Positions 1-7,510 of a DNA stretch of 64,000 bases are shown here, piece by piece. Position 1 is the first letter of the stretch; every line of letters begins with the position of its first letter. The notes beneath the pieces were generated by a model. That model had not been told where the DNA came from, made no database searches, and worked only from the letters and a program-made list of their open reading frames with translations. Origin of the DNA: Glutamicibacter uratoxydans. Its GTDB lineage: Bacteria; Actinomycetota; Actinomycetes; Actinomycetales; Micrococcaceae. The stretch lies in contig NZ_BJNY01000002.1 of NCBI RefSeq assembly GCF_006539925.1, positions 248,001-312,000 of the forward strand, written 5' to 3'. Made by a program: the position numbers and the translations under genes.

Positions 1-308
1 ACGTCATCGTATTCGTATTGCGGGCGCTGGAAATCAGTAAGAACCACCCTAAGCTTCTGCCCATACAGATCCTCGCTGAAATCAAGCAGATGGGCTTCAA
101 GCAGCACTTCTCCGCCTTCACGGTAAAACGTTGCCCGTCGCCCCACCGATACGGTAGCCACTACCCGACGCCCCTCGGGCAGCACGACGTAGGCGCCCCA
201 TACGCCATCCAGCTCATCGTTCTGGGGCATGGTGATGTTTGCGGTGCGAAATCCCAATTCCCTGCCGCGGGCATCCCCGTGCTCCACAATTCCCTCGATT
301 ACATGCAT
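1..308 (-). CDS. Stand-alone riboflavin kinase (flavokinase) domain protein, 3' end outside window
   Basis: The first 102 residues are visible; the gene runs off the left edge. The opening reads MHVIEGIVEHGDARG followed by RELGFRTANI, which is the ATP/riboflavin-binding signature of the RibF C-terminal kinase domain (usual form GxVxHGxxRGRxLGFPTAN). No FAD-synthetase nucleotidyltransferase domain precedes it, so this is a kinase-only form that would make FMN from riboflavin in the cytoplasm. It starts at an ATG with GGAGCGC upstream. Its promoter carries the same operator as the flavin-monooxygenase operon at 5653, so it probably supplies FMN to that monooxygenase/reductase pair. The family call is strong; the link to the operon is inference. 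Confidence 0.8.
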   Translation of the reverse strand, partial: MHVIEGIVEHGDARGRELGFRTANITMPQNDELDGVWGAYVVLPEGRRVVATVSVGRRATFYREGGEVLLEAHLLDFSEDLYGQKLRVVLTDFQRPQYEYDD

Positions 309-349
309 GGTGCGCTCCTTTCCATCCCAGCTGCGTCACTCAAACTCTA

Positions 350-366
350 TGTTCACCCAATGAACA
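350..366 (-). promoter_or_regulatory. Operator palindrome TGTTCA-N5-TGAACA in front of the riboflavin kinase gene
   Basis: A perfect 6-bp inverted repeat with a 5-bp spacer lies between a promoter-like pair on the minus strand and the kinase start. The -35 is TTGACC (complement of 413-418) and the -10 is TAGAAT (complement of 389-394), with an 18-bp spacer. The operator plus the adjoining 17 bp (367-383) match 5674-5707 at 27 of 34 positions. It lies downstream of the -10, where a bound repressor would block transcription. PaaX, encoded at 5997, is the nearest candidate binder. Confidence 0.6.
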
Positions 367-448
367 AAGTGATTATCTAATGACTATTATTCTATGGTGT
401 CCTAGGCCACATGGTCAATTCCCCGCGAAATTTTTCTGCAGCAACCAA

Positions 449-486
449 CTAGGTCCTGTCGACGCGTCCGCGTCGACAGGACCTAG
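449..486. terminator. Perfect 18-bp hairpin after the cupin gene
   Basis: Two perfectly complementary 18-base arms (449-466 and 469-486) are separated by two bases. The hairpin lies just past the stop of the minus-strand cupin gene. A clear U-run is missing on that strand, so this may be a strong stem terminator or an mRNA 3' end protector. Confidence 0.65.
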
Positions 487-503
487 CCTGTTGTTATATA
501 GGG

Positions 504-881
504 TTAAACTGCGACCGTGACATAGTGTTTTTTGAAGTGCTCGTGAATCTCCCAGAATCCGGACCAGCCATCAGGAATCAAAACGAGATCACCCACCGAG
601 TGGTCTACTCGTTCGCCCTGGTCAGAAACCAAGGTTCCCGAGCCCTGTAGCACCAGGATGATTTCGTTAACTCCCGTACGCGCGGTTTTGAATACCCCCG
701 GGGAGCAGGCCCAAAAACCAAGGTCGATCTTGCTTGCGTCCATAGTCGCCACGTTGTCCACGGCATCCGAAGGCTCGGTGCCGTTCACCGCCGTCGGCTT
801 GAGCACCAGCTGTGCCAATGAAGCATTCTCGACATTGCGCAGCACCCTGGCTTGCGGCGCAGTCGTCGTCATCTGAGTCAT
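504..881 (-). CDS. Small cupin-domain protein, EutQ/DUF861-like
   Basis: 125 residues. The second half is a single cupin barrel of the DUF861 / EutQ / ureidoglycine-aminohydrolase type: VLQGSGTLVSDQGE, then the GDLVLIPDGWSGFWEI motif. The usual His cluster of metal cupins is largely absent (no HxH), as in many DUF861 proteins, so a catalytic role cannot be read from sequence. An AGAGGAA site precedes the ATG. It is the last gene of the flavin-monooxygenase operon and is followed by a strong hairpin. It could bind a pathway intermediate or sense it. Confidence 0.75.
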   Translation of the reverse strand: MTQMTTTAPQARVLRNVENASLAQLVLKPTAVNGTEPSDAVDNVATMDASKIDLGFWACSPGVFKTARTGVNEIILVLQGSGTLVSDQGERVDHSVGDLVLIPDGWSGFWEIHEHFKKHYVTVAV

Positions 882-912
882 TCTTCCTCTATTCCGTAAC
901 CAAGCGCCGTGT

Positions 913-2388
913 TTAGCAAATCGACTTGCCGTCGACCAGGCGCGGCACCGAATTCGGGTTTGCTTCCTGCAGCTCAGCTGGCAGTAGATGCTGCGGGAAA
1001 TTCTGGAAGGCTACCGGGCGCTGGAAGCGCTCAATGGCTGCGGTGCCCACCGAGGTGGAACCCGCTGCCGTGGTGGCCGGGTATGGGCCGCCGTGCTGCT
1101 GCGCATAAGTCACCGAAACACCGGTCGGCCACTGGTTCCACAACACGCGTCCGGCCTTTTGCGCCAGTACGGCAACCAGCACAGCCACCTCGTCGTCGTC
1201 TTCGCCCTGGATCGTTGCGGTGAGCTGCCCCTCAAAGGTCTTGGCCGCCTGTACCAACTGCTGCTCGGAGTCATACTCGACAACCAGCGCGCTCGGGCCG
1301 AAGCATTCGGTCTGCAGCACGTGGGGGTCGCGCAAGAGGTCCTCGATGCCGGTCACCAAAAGGGTTGGCGCAGGTCCCTGGCCCAGCGGCTCCTGCCCCT
1401 TGGCCAATACCGAGACACGCTCGTGCCCGGCAAGCTCTTCAAAGACCTGGGCAAATCCCTCCTGGATGCGCTCGTTGAGCATCGGAGCCCCGGCTGGCAT
1501 CTGCTGATCGGCCAACTGTTCGCGCAACCCTGATCCCCGTGGGATAAACAGTGTTCCCGGCTTAGTGCAGAACTGCCCGGCATTCAACGAAAAGGATCCG
1601 GTGAATTCCGCGGCAATCTGTGCACCGCGCTCACGGGCGGCCTGTTCGGTGACGAACACCGGATTGTTGCTGCCCAGTTCGCCGTAGAACGGAATCGGCT
1701 CGGATCGGGAGACCGCCAAGTCCATCAGTGCACGTCCGCCGGGGATCGAGCCGGTGAACCCGGCGGCTTTCACGCGTGGATCCAACAGGACGCTGCGCCC
1801 GGCTTCGGTACCGAATACCACGTGGAACAGGCCTTCGGGAGCGCCGGCCGCCGTCAAGGCAGCGGCAACGACCTCGCCGGTCAGGCGTGAAAGTTCAAGG
1901 TGCCCTGAGTGCGCCTTGACGATCACCGGGTTGCCGGCTGCCAGTGCGGATGCGGTGTCTCCCCCGGCGGTGGAGAATGCAAACGGGAAGTTGCTGGCCG
2001 AGAAGACGAGCACCGGTCCCAAGGGAATATGGGTGCGCCTCAGGTCGGGTCGCGGGGCGCCCATGGGCCACTGCGGATCCGCATGGTCGATTCGCGCATC
2101 AAGGAATCCGCCGTCGCGCAGCAGCTCGCCGAAAATCCTCAGCTGGAAACTCGTGCGCTTCAGCTCCCCGCGCAGGCGAGGTTCGGGCAGATTGGTTTCC
2201 GCCATGGCCACCGGAATCAATTCGTCGGCAGCGGCGTCCAGCGCATCCCCCACCGCATCTAATACATCGGCGCGGACCGCTGGGGCGGTGGCCGCCCAGA
2301 GGGAGAAGGCCTGCTCGGCGGCGGCCAAGTAGTTCTCTAGCTGTTCTTCGGTGGTGTTCTGGGTGGTTGCTGCGATAGCCGCTGCCAT
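913..2388 (-). CDS. NADP-type aldehyde dehydrogenase, alpha-ketoglutarate semialdehyde dehydrogenase-like
   Basis: 491 residues from the ATG preceded by AGAGGACACC; a longer in-frame start would overlap the hydratase gene. Aldehyde dehydrogenase landmarks are present: FSASNFPFAF (active-site Asn about 133), FTGS (211), GELGSNNP with the general-base Glu about 237, and GQFCTKPG with catalytic Cys about 274. The SNFPFAF and GQFCTKPG variants are those of 2,5-dioxovalerate (alpha-ketoglutarate semialdehyde) dehydrogenases, which feed 2-oxoglutarate to the TCA cycle. In this operon it would oxidise the aldehyde left after ring opening and hydration. The exact aldehyde is not known. Confidence 0.85.
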   Translation of the reverse strand: MAAAIAATTQNTTEEQLENYLAAAEQAFSLWAATAPAVRADVLDAVGDALDAAADELIPVAMAETNLPEPRLRGELKRTSFQLRIFGELLRDGGFLDARIDHADPQWPMGAPRPDLRRTHIPLGPVLVFSASNFPFAFSTAGGDTASALAAGNPVIVKAHSGHLELSRLTGEVVAAALTAAGAPEGLFHVVFGTEAGRSVLLDPRVKAAGFTGSIPGGRALMDLAVSRSEPIPFYGELGSNNPVFVTEQAARERGAQIAAEFTGSFSLNAGQFCTKPGTLFIPRGSGLREQLADQQMPAGAPMLNERIQEGFAQVFEELAGHERVSVLAKGQEPLGQGPAPTLLVTGIEDLLRDPHVLQTECFGPSALVVEYDSEQQLVQAAKTFEGQLTATIQGEDDDEVAVLVAVLAQKAGRVLWNQWPTGVSVTYAQQHGGPYPATTAAGSTSVGTAAIERFQRPVAFQNFPQHLLPAELQEANPNSVPRLVDGKSIC

Positions 2389-2425
2389 GGTGTCCTCTTT
2401 TCTGCGTTGTGCTGGTGCAGGTCTG

Positions 2426-3214
2426 TTAGTTTGCTGCCGTGTAGTCAAAGGAAATTTCGCCCCAGCCCTCAAAGCGGCCGGTGATGGACGTACCGGGAAT
2501 CATCTTTTCCGCCGCGAGGCAGCTGCCCGGAAGGATGAACTGGCCGGCTTTCAGGGTGACGTCGTATTCGGCGATGCGACGACACAGCCAAGCAATTGCC
2601 GAGATGGGGTTTCCATAGACCTCGTTGGTGTTGCCGCGGGCCACTTCGCGGCCGTCGAATTCAATGATCCCCGGCTGGTTTGCCAAGTTGACCTCGGAGA
2701 GCTTGCGCGGTTGGCCTCCGATGATGATGCCGCCGATAGATCCGTTGTCGGCAAGGGTGTCGAACAGTCCGATATTCCAGTTCTTTATCCGCGAGTCGAT
2801 GATTTCCAGCGCAGGAACTACGAAGTCGGTCGCTGCGATCACGTCCGCTGCAGTGACGTGTCTTCCGCCCAAATCCTTCTTTAAGACAAAACCCGGCTCA
2901 AGTTCGATGAACGGCTCGATGAATTCGGCTTCCGAGATCCGCAGGTTCTCCGGGTAGAACTGGCTGGCCAGAATGTAGCCGTAGTCCGGTTCGTCCACAC
3001 CGAACTTGTCCTGCATGGCCTTGGCGATGTTGCCCAGCTTAAAACCGGCCACGGCGTCGCCCGCCTCGACATTCAAGCGCACCAGCTCCTGCTGGACTGC
3101 GAAGGCGTCGGCCGTGGTGGGTGCCAGCGATTCATCGATCAGTGATTCCAGCGGTTGGCGGGAAGCCCGGGCCGCAATGAGCTTTTGTGCGGTTTCTGCA
3201 ATATTAAGAGTCAT
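2426..3214 (-). CDS. 2-keto-4-pentenoate hydratase / 2-oxohepta-3-enedioate hydratase family protein
   Basis: 262 residues, the normal size for the HpaH/MhpD hydratases of the fumarylacetoacetate-hydrolase superfamily. Characteristic segments are KLGNIAKAMQ, EPFIELEPGFVLKKDL (metal-binding acidic residues), VVPALEIIDSR, DNGSIGGIIIG and GQFILPGSCLA. The family adds water to 2-hydroxy-2,4-dienoates from meta-type ring cleavage, giving 4-hydroxy-2-oxo acids. Its place beside a ring-opening-type flavin monooxygenase and a ketoglutarate-semialdehyde-type dehydrogenase suggests a shared dienoate-like intermediate. No aldolase gene is seen in the operon, so the usual hydratase-aldolase route is incomplete here. 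Confidence 0.85.
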   Translation of the reverse strand: MTLNIAETAQKLIAARASRQPLESLIDESLAPTTADAFAVQQELVRLNVEAGDAVAGFKLGNIAKAMQDKFGVDEPDYGYILASQFYPENLRISEAEFIEPFIELEPGFVLKKDLGGRHVTAADVIAATDFVVPALEIIDSRIKNWNIGLFDTLADNGSIGGIIIGGQPRKLSEVNLANQPGIIEFDGREVARGNTNEVYGNPISAIAWLCRRIAEYDVTLKAGQFILPGSCLAAEKMIPGTSITGRFEGWGEISFDYTAAN

Positions 3215-3248
3215 GACCTCATGAGCCTTCAGGGTAAAAGTGGTGGTT

Positions 3249-3285
3249 CCGCGGGCCGGAGTCCAAGTACGGACCCGGCCCGCGG
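3249..3285 (-). other. Intra-operon hairpin between SnoaL-like and hydratase genes
   Basis: Arms CCGCGGGCCGG (3249-3259) and CCGGCCCGCGG (3275-3285) are perfectly complementary and can extend inward by a further GTCC/GGAC. It lies in the 75-base gap of the operon and could attenuate or stabilise the message segmentally. Confidence 0.55.
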
Positions 3286-3289
3286 GTGG

Positions 3290-3715
3290 TTATTTGCGGC
3301 GTCGGGTATCGCCCAGGTGCCAGATGCTCATGGCGGAGAGCATTTCCCGCGGATCCCAGATCACGTCTTCCTCGGTGATCTTGCCTCCCGCAAAGCGGAT
3401 GAAAGATGCGCCGCTGACAATGACTTCACGTCCGGTGGGCGGTACTCCCATGAACTCACCGGTGTGTCGGCCGACGCTGCGCCAGTGGATGGCGACCTCG
3501 TTTTCACCTTCGACGCAACGCAGGATTTCCATAGTGAAATCGCTGAAGGCACGGTGTGAATCTTCAATTTGGGTGATGACCTGCTCCAGGCCTTCATGGC
3601 CCGACTTCGACTGGCGCCGGTAGCCGTCGCTGACCAGTTCGGCAAAGGCATCGGTTTCGCCCTGGCTCCAGGCGCGAGTCCAGGCAGTGGTGATTTTTTC
3701 CAACATTTCCGACAT
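3290..3715 (-). CDS. SnoaL-like / ester-cyclase-type small protein (NTF2 fold)
   Basis: 141 residues from an ATG inside a longer frame. Earlier starts would run back through the upstream reductase gene. The sequence shows the NTF2/SnoaL pattern: an N-terminal helix with AWSQGETDAFAELVSDGYRR, the ester-cyclase segment FTMEILRCVEGENEVAIHW, GRHTGEFMGVPPTGREV, and the closing ITEEDVIWDPREML. SnoaL-like proteins include polyketide cyclases, isomerases and non-catalytic binders, so no reaction is assigned. It starts 4 bases after the flavin reductase stop, suggesting coupled translation. Confidence 0.75.
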   Translation of the reverse strand: MSEMLEKITTAWTRAWSQGETDAFAELVSDGYRRQSKSGHEGLEQVITQIEDSHRAFSDFTMEILRCVEGENEVAIHWRSVGRHTGEFMGVPPTGREVIVSGASFIRFAGGKITEEDVIWDPREMLSAMSIWHLGDTRRRK

Positions 3716-3719
3716 GGTC

Positions 3720-4256
3720 TTAACCCTTCTGTGCTGCTGGGGCCGGGGCCGGCCACAGATTGAAGTCGCCGAACTTGCCGCCGCGGAACAGCAGCGCCTC
3801 TTCCTCGGTGGCCTGCATGGAATCCACGCCGCCCACAATCATGTAGTGGTCTCCGGCAACAACTTCGGAGAGGACTTCGCAGTCAATCCATGCGGTGGCC
3901 CCGGTAATGCGCGGGGTTCCGTTCTCACCGATTTCGTAGTCGACGCCGGCGAATTTTTCGTCGCCCTTGCGGGACAGCGCACGGCAGATCGGCAGCTGTT
4001 CGGTCGAGAGGATGTTCGCTGTGAAACGCCCCAGTGAACGCAGGGTGGGCCAGGTGCTTGAACCCTTGTCCACACAGAAGGTGACCAGCGGCGGTTCCAG
4101 CGAGAGCGACATGAAGGTGCCCACGACGAAGCCCATGGGCTTGCCCTCGACCGTCAGGCCGGTAATTGCGGTGACGCCGGTAGGCAGTGCGCCGAAGACC
4201 TTGCGGTACTCGGCTGGGTCAATCTCCGGGGTATCCGAAGTAACGATGATCGACAT
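3720..4256 (-). CDS. NAD(P)H:flavin reductase (HpaC/NtaB-type) of the two-component monooxygenase
   Basis: 178 residues, the standard size of the DIM6/NTAB flavin reductase domain. Landmarks are FGALPTGVTAITG near the N-terminus, MSLSLEPPLVTFCVDKGSSTWP (flavin-binding loop), FTANILS, RKGDEKFAGVDY and the late GGVDSMQ. It would reduce free FMN/FAD with NAD(P)H and hand it to the large monooxygenase encoded 11 bases upstream. The gene pair order (monooxygenase then reductase) is that of nta, sna and dsz-type systems. Confidence 0.9.
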   Translation of the reverse strand: MSIIVTSDTPEIDPAEYRKVFGALPTGVTAITGLTVEGKPMGFVVGTFMSLSLEPPLVTFCVDKGSSTWPTLRSLGRFTANILSTEQLPICRALSRKGDEKFAGVDYEIGENGTPRITGATAWIDCEVLSEVVAGDHYMIVGGVDSMQATEEEALLFRGGKFGDFNLWPAPAPAAQKG

Positions 4257-4267
4257 GGCTTTTCTCC

Positions 4268-5653
4268 TTAAGCTTCGACTGGCTGCAGCTTGCGGTGGGC
4301 GGTGCCCGGGTGGTCCTGAGGAAGACGGGCCACGCCTTCGCCGAACAGGTGTTCGCGCAGGGTCGAGCCGGCGAACGAGGTGCGCATGACACCGCGGCGC
4401 TGCAGTTCGGGAACCACGAATTCGGTGAAGTCCTTAATGTCCTGGAACTTCACGGCGTTGGCGATGTTGAAGCCGGTCACGCCGGACTGCTCGATCCACG
4501 AAACCAATTCATCGGCAACGGTCTGCGGGCCGCCGACGATGACCGGGGAGGTGCCGCCGATGCCGATGTATTCGGCGATGTCGCGTGGGGTCCATTCCTT
4601 CTCCGCGTCCACCTTCTGGAAGAAGGTGAGCATGGTAGCGGTGCCCTTGGCTTCCACGTCCTTCAACGGCTTATCCGGATCGAAGCTGGACATATCCAGT
4701 CCGGTCCAGCCGCTGTAGCGGGCCATGGCTCCGTCGTAGGAAACAAGCTTCAGGTATTCCTGGTATTTGGCCTGCGCTTCTTCATCGGTTGCGGCAGAGA
4801 TGATGGTGATCATCTGCAGGGAGGCAATATGCTCGGGATCGCGCCCGAATTCCACGGCCTTGGCACGCAGGGCATCCACCTGCTTTTTCAGCGTCGGCTT
4901 GTCGATGGCGTTCATGAACACCGCCTCCGCAGTCTTCGCGGCCAGTTCCACGCCGCGCGGCGAGCCGCCCGCCTGGAAGATCACCGGCGTGCGCTGCGGT
5001 GAAGGCTCGCACTGATGGATGCCGGGAACGCTGAAGTGTTCGCCCTGGTAATTGATATCGTGCACCTTGGAAGGATCAACGTAGACGCCGTTCTCACGGT
5101 CAACCACCACTGCGTCGTCTTCCCAGGAGCCTTCCCAGAGGTTGGTGGCGACGTCGATAAATTCTTCGGCGCGTGCATAGCGGTCCGCATGTGCTTCAAT
5201 CTGGTCTTTGCCGGCCAAGTTGCGTGCCGCCGCAGTCGAGTAGGAAGTCACGACATTCCAGCCGATGCGCCCGTCGGTCAGGTGGTCCAAGGTGGAGAAC
5301 TTGCGAGCCAACTTGTAGGGAACGTCGTAGGCGGTGGAAGAAGTCACCCCGAAACTCAGGTTCTTGGTGACGGATGCCATCACCGGAATCAGGTAGGCCG
5401 GATCATTGGTTGGGATCTGGGCTGCGTCCTTAAGGGAGTCCGCCACCGAGCCGCGGTAGTTCTCGTGGTAGCCGTCGTTGTCTGCAAAGAAGATGCCGTC
5501 AAAGCAGGCCTTTTCCAATAGCTGCGCGTACTCGGTCCAGTACTTCAGGCTGGTGTACTCATGCCCCCGGTCGCTGGGATGGCGCCAGGTGCCCGCCGAC
5601 AGGTGGGCCGGTCCGTTGAAATCAAATGCGAAGATGCGCATTTCCTTAGTCAT
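4268..5653 (-). CDS. LLM-class flavin-dependent monooxygenase, NtaA/SnaA/DszA family
   Basis: 461 residues from an ATG preceded by GTGAGG. A bacterial-luciferase-like TIM barrel of the NtaA type is clear: MRIFAFDFNGPAHLSAGTW at the start, CFDGIFFADNDGYH, DPAYLIPVMASVTKNLSFG, ARKFSTLDHLTDGRIGWNVVTS and PVIFQAGGSPRGVELAAKTAEAVF. Relatives use FMNH2 from a partner reductase to open or dealkylate N- and S-compounds (nitrilotriacetate, dibenzothiophene sulfone, pristinamycin precursors), and LLM enzymes can also cleave N-heteroaromatic rings. It is first in its operon. The substrate is unknown; neighbours argue for a ring compound whose carbon ends as 2-oxoglutarate. Confidence 0.88.
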   Translation of the reverse strand: MTKEMRIFAFDFNGPAHLSAGTWRHPSDRGHEYTSLKYWTEYAQLLEKACFDGIFFADNDGYHENYRGSVADSLKDAAQIPTNDPAYLIPVMASVTKNLSFGVTSSTAYDVPYKLARKFSTLDHLTDGRIGWNVVTSYSTAAARNLAGKDQIEAHADRYARAEEFIDVATNLWEGSWEDDAVVVDRENGVYVDPSKVHDINYQGEHFSVPGIHQCEPSPQRTPVIFQAGGSPRGVELAAKTAEAVFMNAIDKPTLKKQVDALRAKAVEFGRDPEHIASLQMITIISAATDEEAQAKYQEYLKLVSYDGAMARYSGWTGLDMSSFDPDKPLKDVEAKGTATMLTFFQKVDAEKEWTPRDIAEYIGIGGTSPVIVGGPQTVADELVSWIEQSGVTGFNIANAVKFQDIKDFTEFVVPELQRRGVMRTSFAGSTLREHLFGEGVARLPQDHPGTAHRKLQPVEA

Positions 5654-5996
5654 CTGTAACCTCACATCTCAAGTGTTCACTGTATGAACTATGTGTTTAT
5701 CTATTGATCACAGCATAGGGTGTGCTGCGCCACAGCGTCAACTACTAAATTTGATGAAAATGAAACCCGCCCAGCCAGCCCGGCACGCGCACAGCCAACC
5801 AGTTGCCGACCCGTCCGCGTCCAGGCCGCCGACACGGAACCTACGGGCGGGCAATTTCACCAAGTGATCACGGAAATAGGCACCTTGGGCGGCAGGGCCT
5901 CCAAACCTCGAACCGAACGCCAGCGGCAGGTGTGGGGAAAAATAGTCGGGCGATACTAAACTGAACAAGCTTGCACAAACTAGTAGGAATCCGACC
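5654..5996. other. Divergent regulatory region between monooxygenase operon and PaaX gene
   Basis: 343 bases without a gene. They contain the operator/promoter described at 5674-5741 for the leftward operon and, close to the PaaX start, the motif GATACTAAACT (possible -10) and a ribosome site TAGGAAT. Short frames through this stretch show no recognisable protein. Confidence 0.6.
5674..5690 (-). promoter_or_regulatory. Second copy of the TGTTCA-N5-TGAAC operator, before the monooxygenase operon
   Basis: TGTTCA, five bases, TGAACT: one mismatch from a perfect palindrome. Upstream on the minus strand are -35 TTGACG (complement of 5736-5741) and -10 TATGCT (complement of 5712-5717), spaced 18 bp. 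The operator-to-minus-10 distance is 21 bp, against 22 bp at the riboflavin kinase promoter. A half site TGAACA also occurs at 5962-5967, just ahead of the PaaX gene. Confidence 0.6.
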
Positions 5997-6869
5997 ATGA
6001 CGACTCAAAGTAGCACCGCCGTTGCCGTCAACGAGCCCTCCACCCCACGTCACCACCAGCTGATCGTGACGCTCTTTGGTCTTTATGCGCGCCAGCACGG
6101 CGGCGCCCTGCCGGTGGCCACGATCATTGCACTGATGCAGGATGTGGGAGTCGAATCCGCCGGAACCCGCTCTTCCATCTCCCGGTTAAAGAAGCGTGGG
6201 GTCATTGACAGCGTGCAGGTCAACGGACGCAGCGGCTACGCGCTTTCGCAGTCGGTGCTACGGAACTTCGCCGAAGGCGATGAACGGATTTTCCACCCGC
6301 GCCGCGCCACCGCCGAAGAACGCTGGCTACTGGCCACCTTCACCGTGCCGGAAACCCAGCGGAACATCCGCCACAAAATCCGCTCGGCGCTCATCGGCAT
6401 GGGATTCGGCTCGGTGGTTCCGGGACTGTGGATCGCTCCGGAACATGTCAAGGACGCCGCCTTGGCGTATTTCAAACGCCGCGAGCTGGACGGCTACTTT
6501 GAATTCTTCGTCGGAGAGCACATCGGCAGCACCGACGTTAAATACAACATCAGCTCCTGGTGGGACCTTTCGACCCTGGAACAGATGTATTCGGAATTCC
6601 TGCGGGAAAACGAGGGGCGCCTGGAGACCTGGAAGGCGCGCCTGGAAGCCGACGGCGGCTCCGCGGTGGAGGCGCAGGCCTTTTCAGAGCACCTGATTTT
6701 GCTGACCCAGTGGCGCCGCCTGCCCTACTCCGACCCGGGCCTGCCCGCCGAGTACCTGCCCGAGGGGTGGATTGCCTTGCGGGCCGAAGAGGTCTTCCAG
6801 CAGCTGCATGCCCTGCTCTCCCCCTTGGCCGCGCGCCATGCCGACCGCGTGATCGGCGCCGACGCCTAG
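5997..6869 (+). CDS. PaaX-family transcriptional regulator
   Basis: 290 residues. The N-terminal winged-helix carries LIVTLFGLYARQHGGALPV, then AGTRSSISRLKKRGVI and GYALS, the exact layout of PaaX. The central PaaX domain follows (ERWLLATFTVPETQRNIRHKIR; LGMGFG-like IGMGFGSVVPGLWIAP), and a C-terminal domain with HLILLTQWRRLPYSDPGLPAEYLPEGW. PaaX repressors answer to phenylacetyl-CoA or related aryl-CoA esters. This gene lies between the flavin-monooxygenase operon and the aryl-CoA operon, so an aryl-CoA ester made by the ligase at 9860 is a sensible inducer (inference). ATG start with AGGAA 7 bases upstream. Confidence 0.92.
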   Translation: MTTQSSTAVAVNEPSTPRHHQLIVTLFGLYARQHGGALPVATIIALMQDVGVESAGTRSSISRLKKRGVIDSVQVNGRSGYALSQSVLRNFAEGDERIFHPRRATAEERWLLATFTVPETQRNIRHKIRSALIGMGFGSVVPGLWIAPEHVKDAALAYFKRRELDGYFEFFVGEHIGSTDVKYNISSWWDLSTLEQMYSEFLRENEGRLETWKARLEADGGSAVEAQAFSEHLILLTQWRRLPYSDPGLPAEYLPEGWIALRAEEVFQQLHALLSPLAARHADRVIGADA

Positions 6870-6877
6870 CCACCGGT

Positions 6878-6927
6878 CGACAAAGCGGCTGCGCACCACC
6901 CCGGGGTAGTGCGCAGCCGCTTTGTCG
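6878..6927. terminator. Bidirectional terminator between PaaX and RidA genes
   Basis: 19-base perfect arms (6878-6896 and 6909-6927) surround a 12-base loop, in the gap of two convergent genes. The stem top and base are AAAG/CTTT-rich on both strands, as expected for a two-way terminator. Confidence 0.8.
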
Positions 6928-6947
6928 CGCTCAATACAGGTGGCCCA

Positions 6948-7364
6948 TCAGGCGCGGTCTTGGATCACCGCCACGCCCTGGATTTCAATGAGCGCTTCCT
7001 TCTGCCACAGCCGGCTGACGCCGATGCCCGCCATGGCAGGGTATTCGGTGCCAGCCATCTCACGCCACAGGCGTCCGATCTCACGCCCGTTGGCCATGTA
7101 GTCATCCACATCGGTGAGGTAGATGGTCACCGACACCAGGTCTTCGGGCTGCCCGCCGGCCTCGACCAGCGTGGTCAGCACGTTGGAGAAGGCCTGCTTG
7201 AACTGTTCGACAATGCCGCCGGGAACGATGTTCATATCCTTGTCCAGCGCGGTCTGTCCGCCGAGGTACACGGTATCGCCGGCTTTCATGCCATGGGCGT
7301 AGCCGGAGGGCTTGGGCAGGGACGACGGGTTGATGGTCTGGTTCCGGTGCAGCTTGACATCCAT
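6948..7364 (-). CDS. RidA/YjgF/UK114-family protein, Arg-less subgroup
   Basis: 138 residues, typical of the family. It shows INPSSLPKPSGYAHGM, VYLGGQTALDKDM, GGIVEQFKQAFSNVLTTL, VSVTIYLTDVDDYM and the closing IEIQGVAV. The conserved PARS motif that holds the imine-hydrolysing arginine (Arg105 of E. coli RidA) reads PAMA here, so the key Arg is replaced by Met. That points to a Rid subgroup other than the housekeeping imine deaminase; 2-aminomuconate deaminases also sit in this superfamily. It is divergent from the aryl-CoA operon and likely belongs to that pathway. Confidence 0.88.
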   Translation of the reverse strand: MDVKLHRNQTINPSSLPKPSGYAHGMKAGDTVYLGGQTALDKDMNIVPGGIVEQFKQAFSNVLTTLVEAGGQPEDLVSVTIYLTDVDDYMANGREIGRLWREMAGTEYPAMAGIGVSRLWQKEALIEIQGVAVIQDRA

Positions 7365-7510
7365 CTGCTTCTCCTTTGGTCGACTGTCGAAATTCGCTCG
7401 TATTCAGCTCTAGCGATGTCGGTGTGACGCGTGCTACATTGAGCTTACGTGACGACGGTAAAAAAGTCGACACATGAGCAAACGGCACTACTGCAGCGAG
7501 GAACCAAGCG

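Noticed and set aside
18-380. Open frame on the plus strand at the left edge
   Set aside because: It is the complement of the riboflavin kinase coding sequence, whose motifs are clear on the minus strand.
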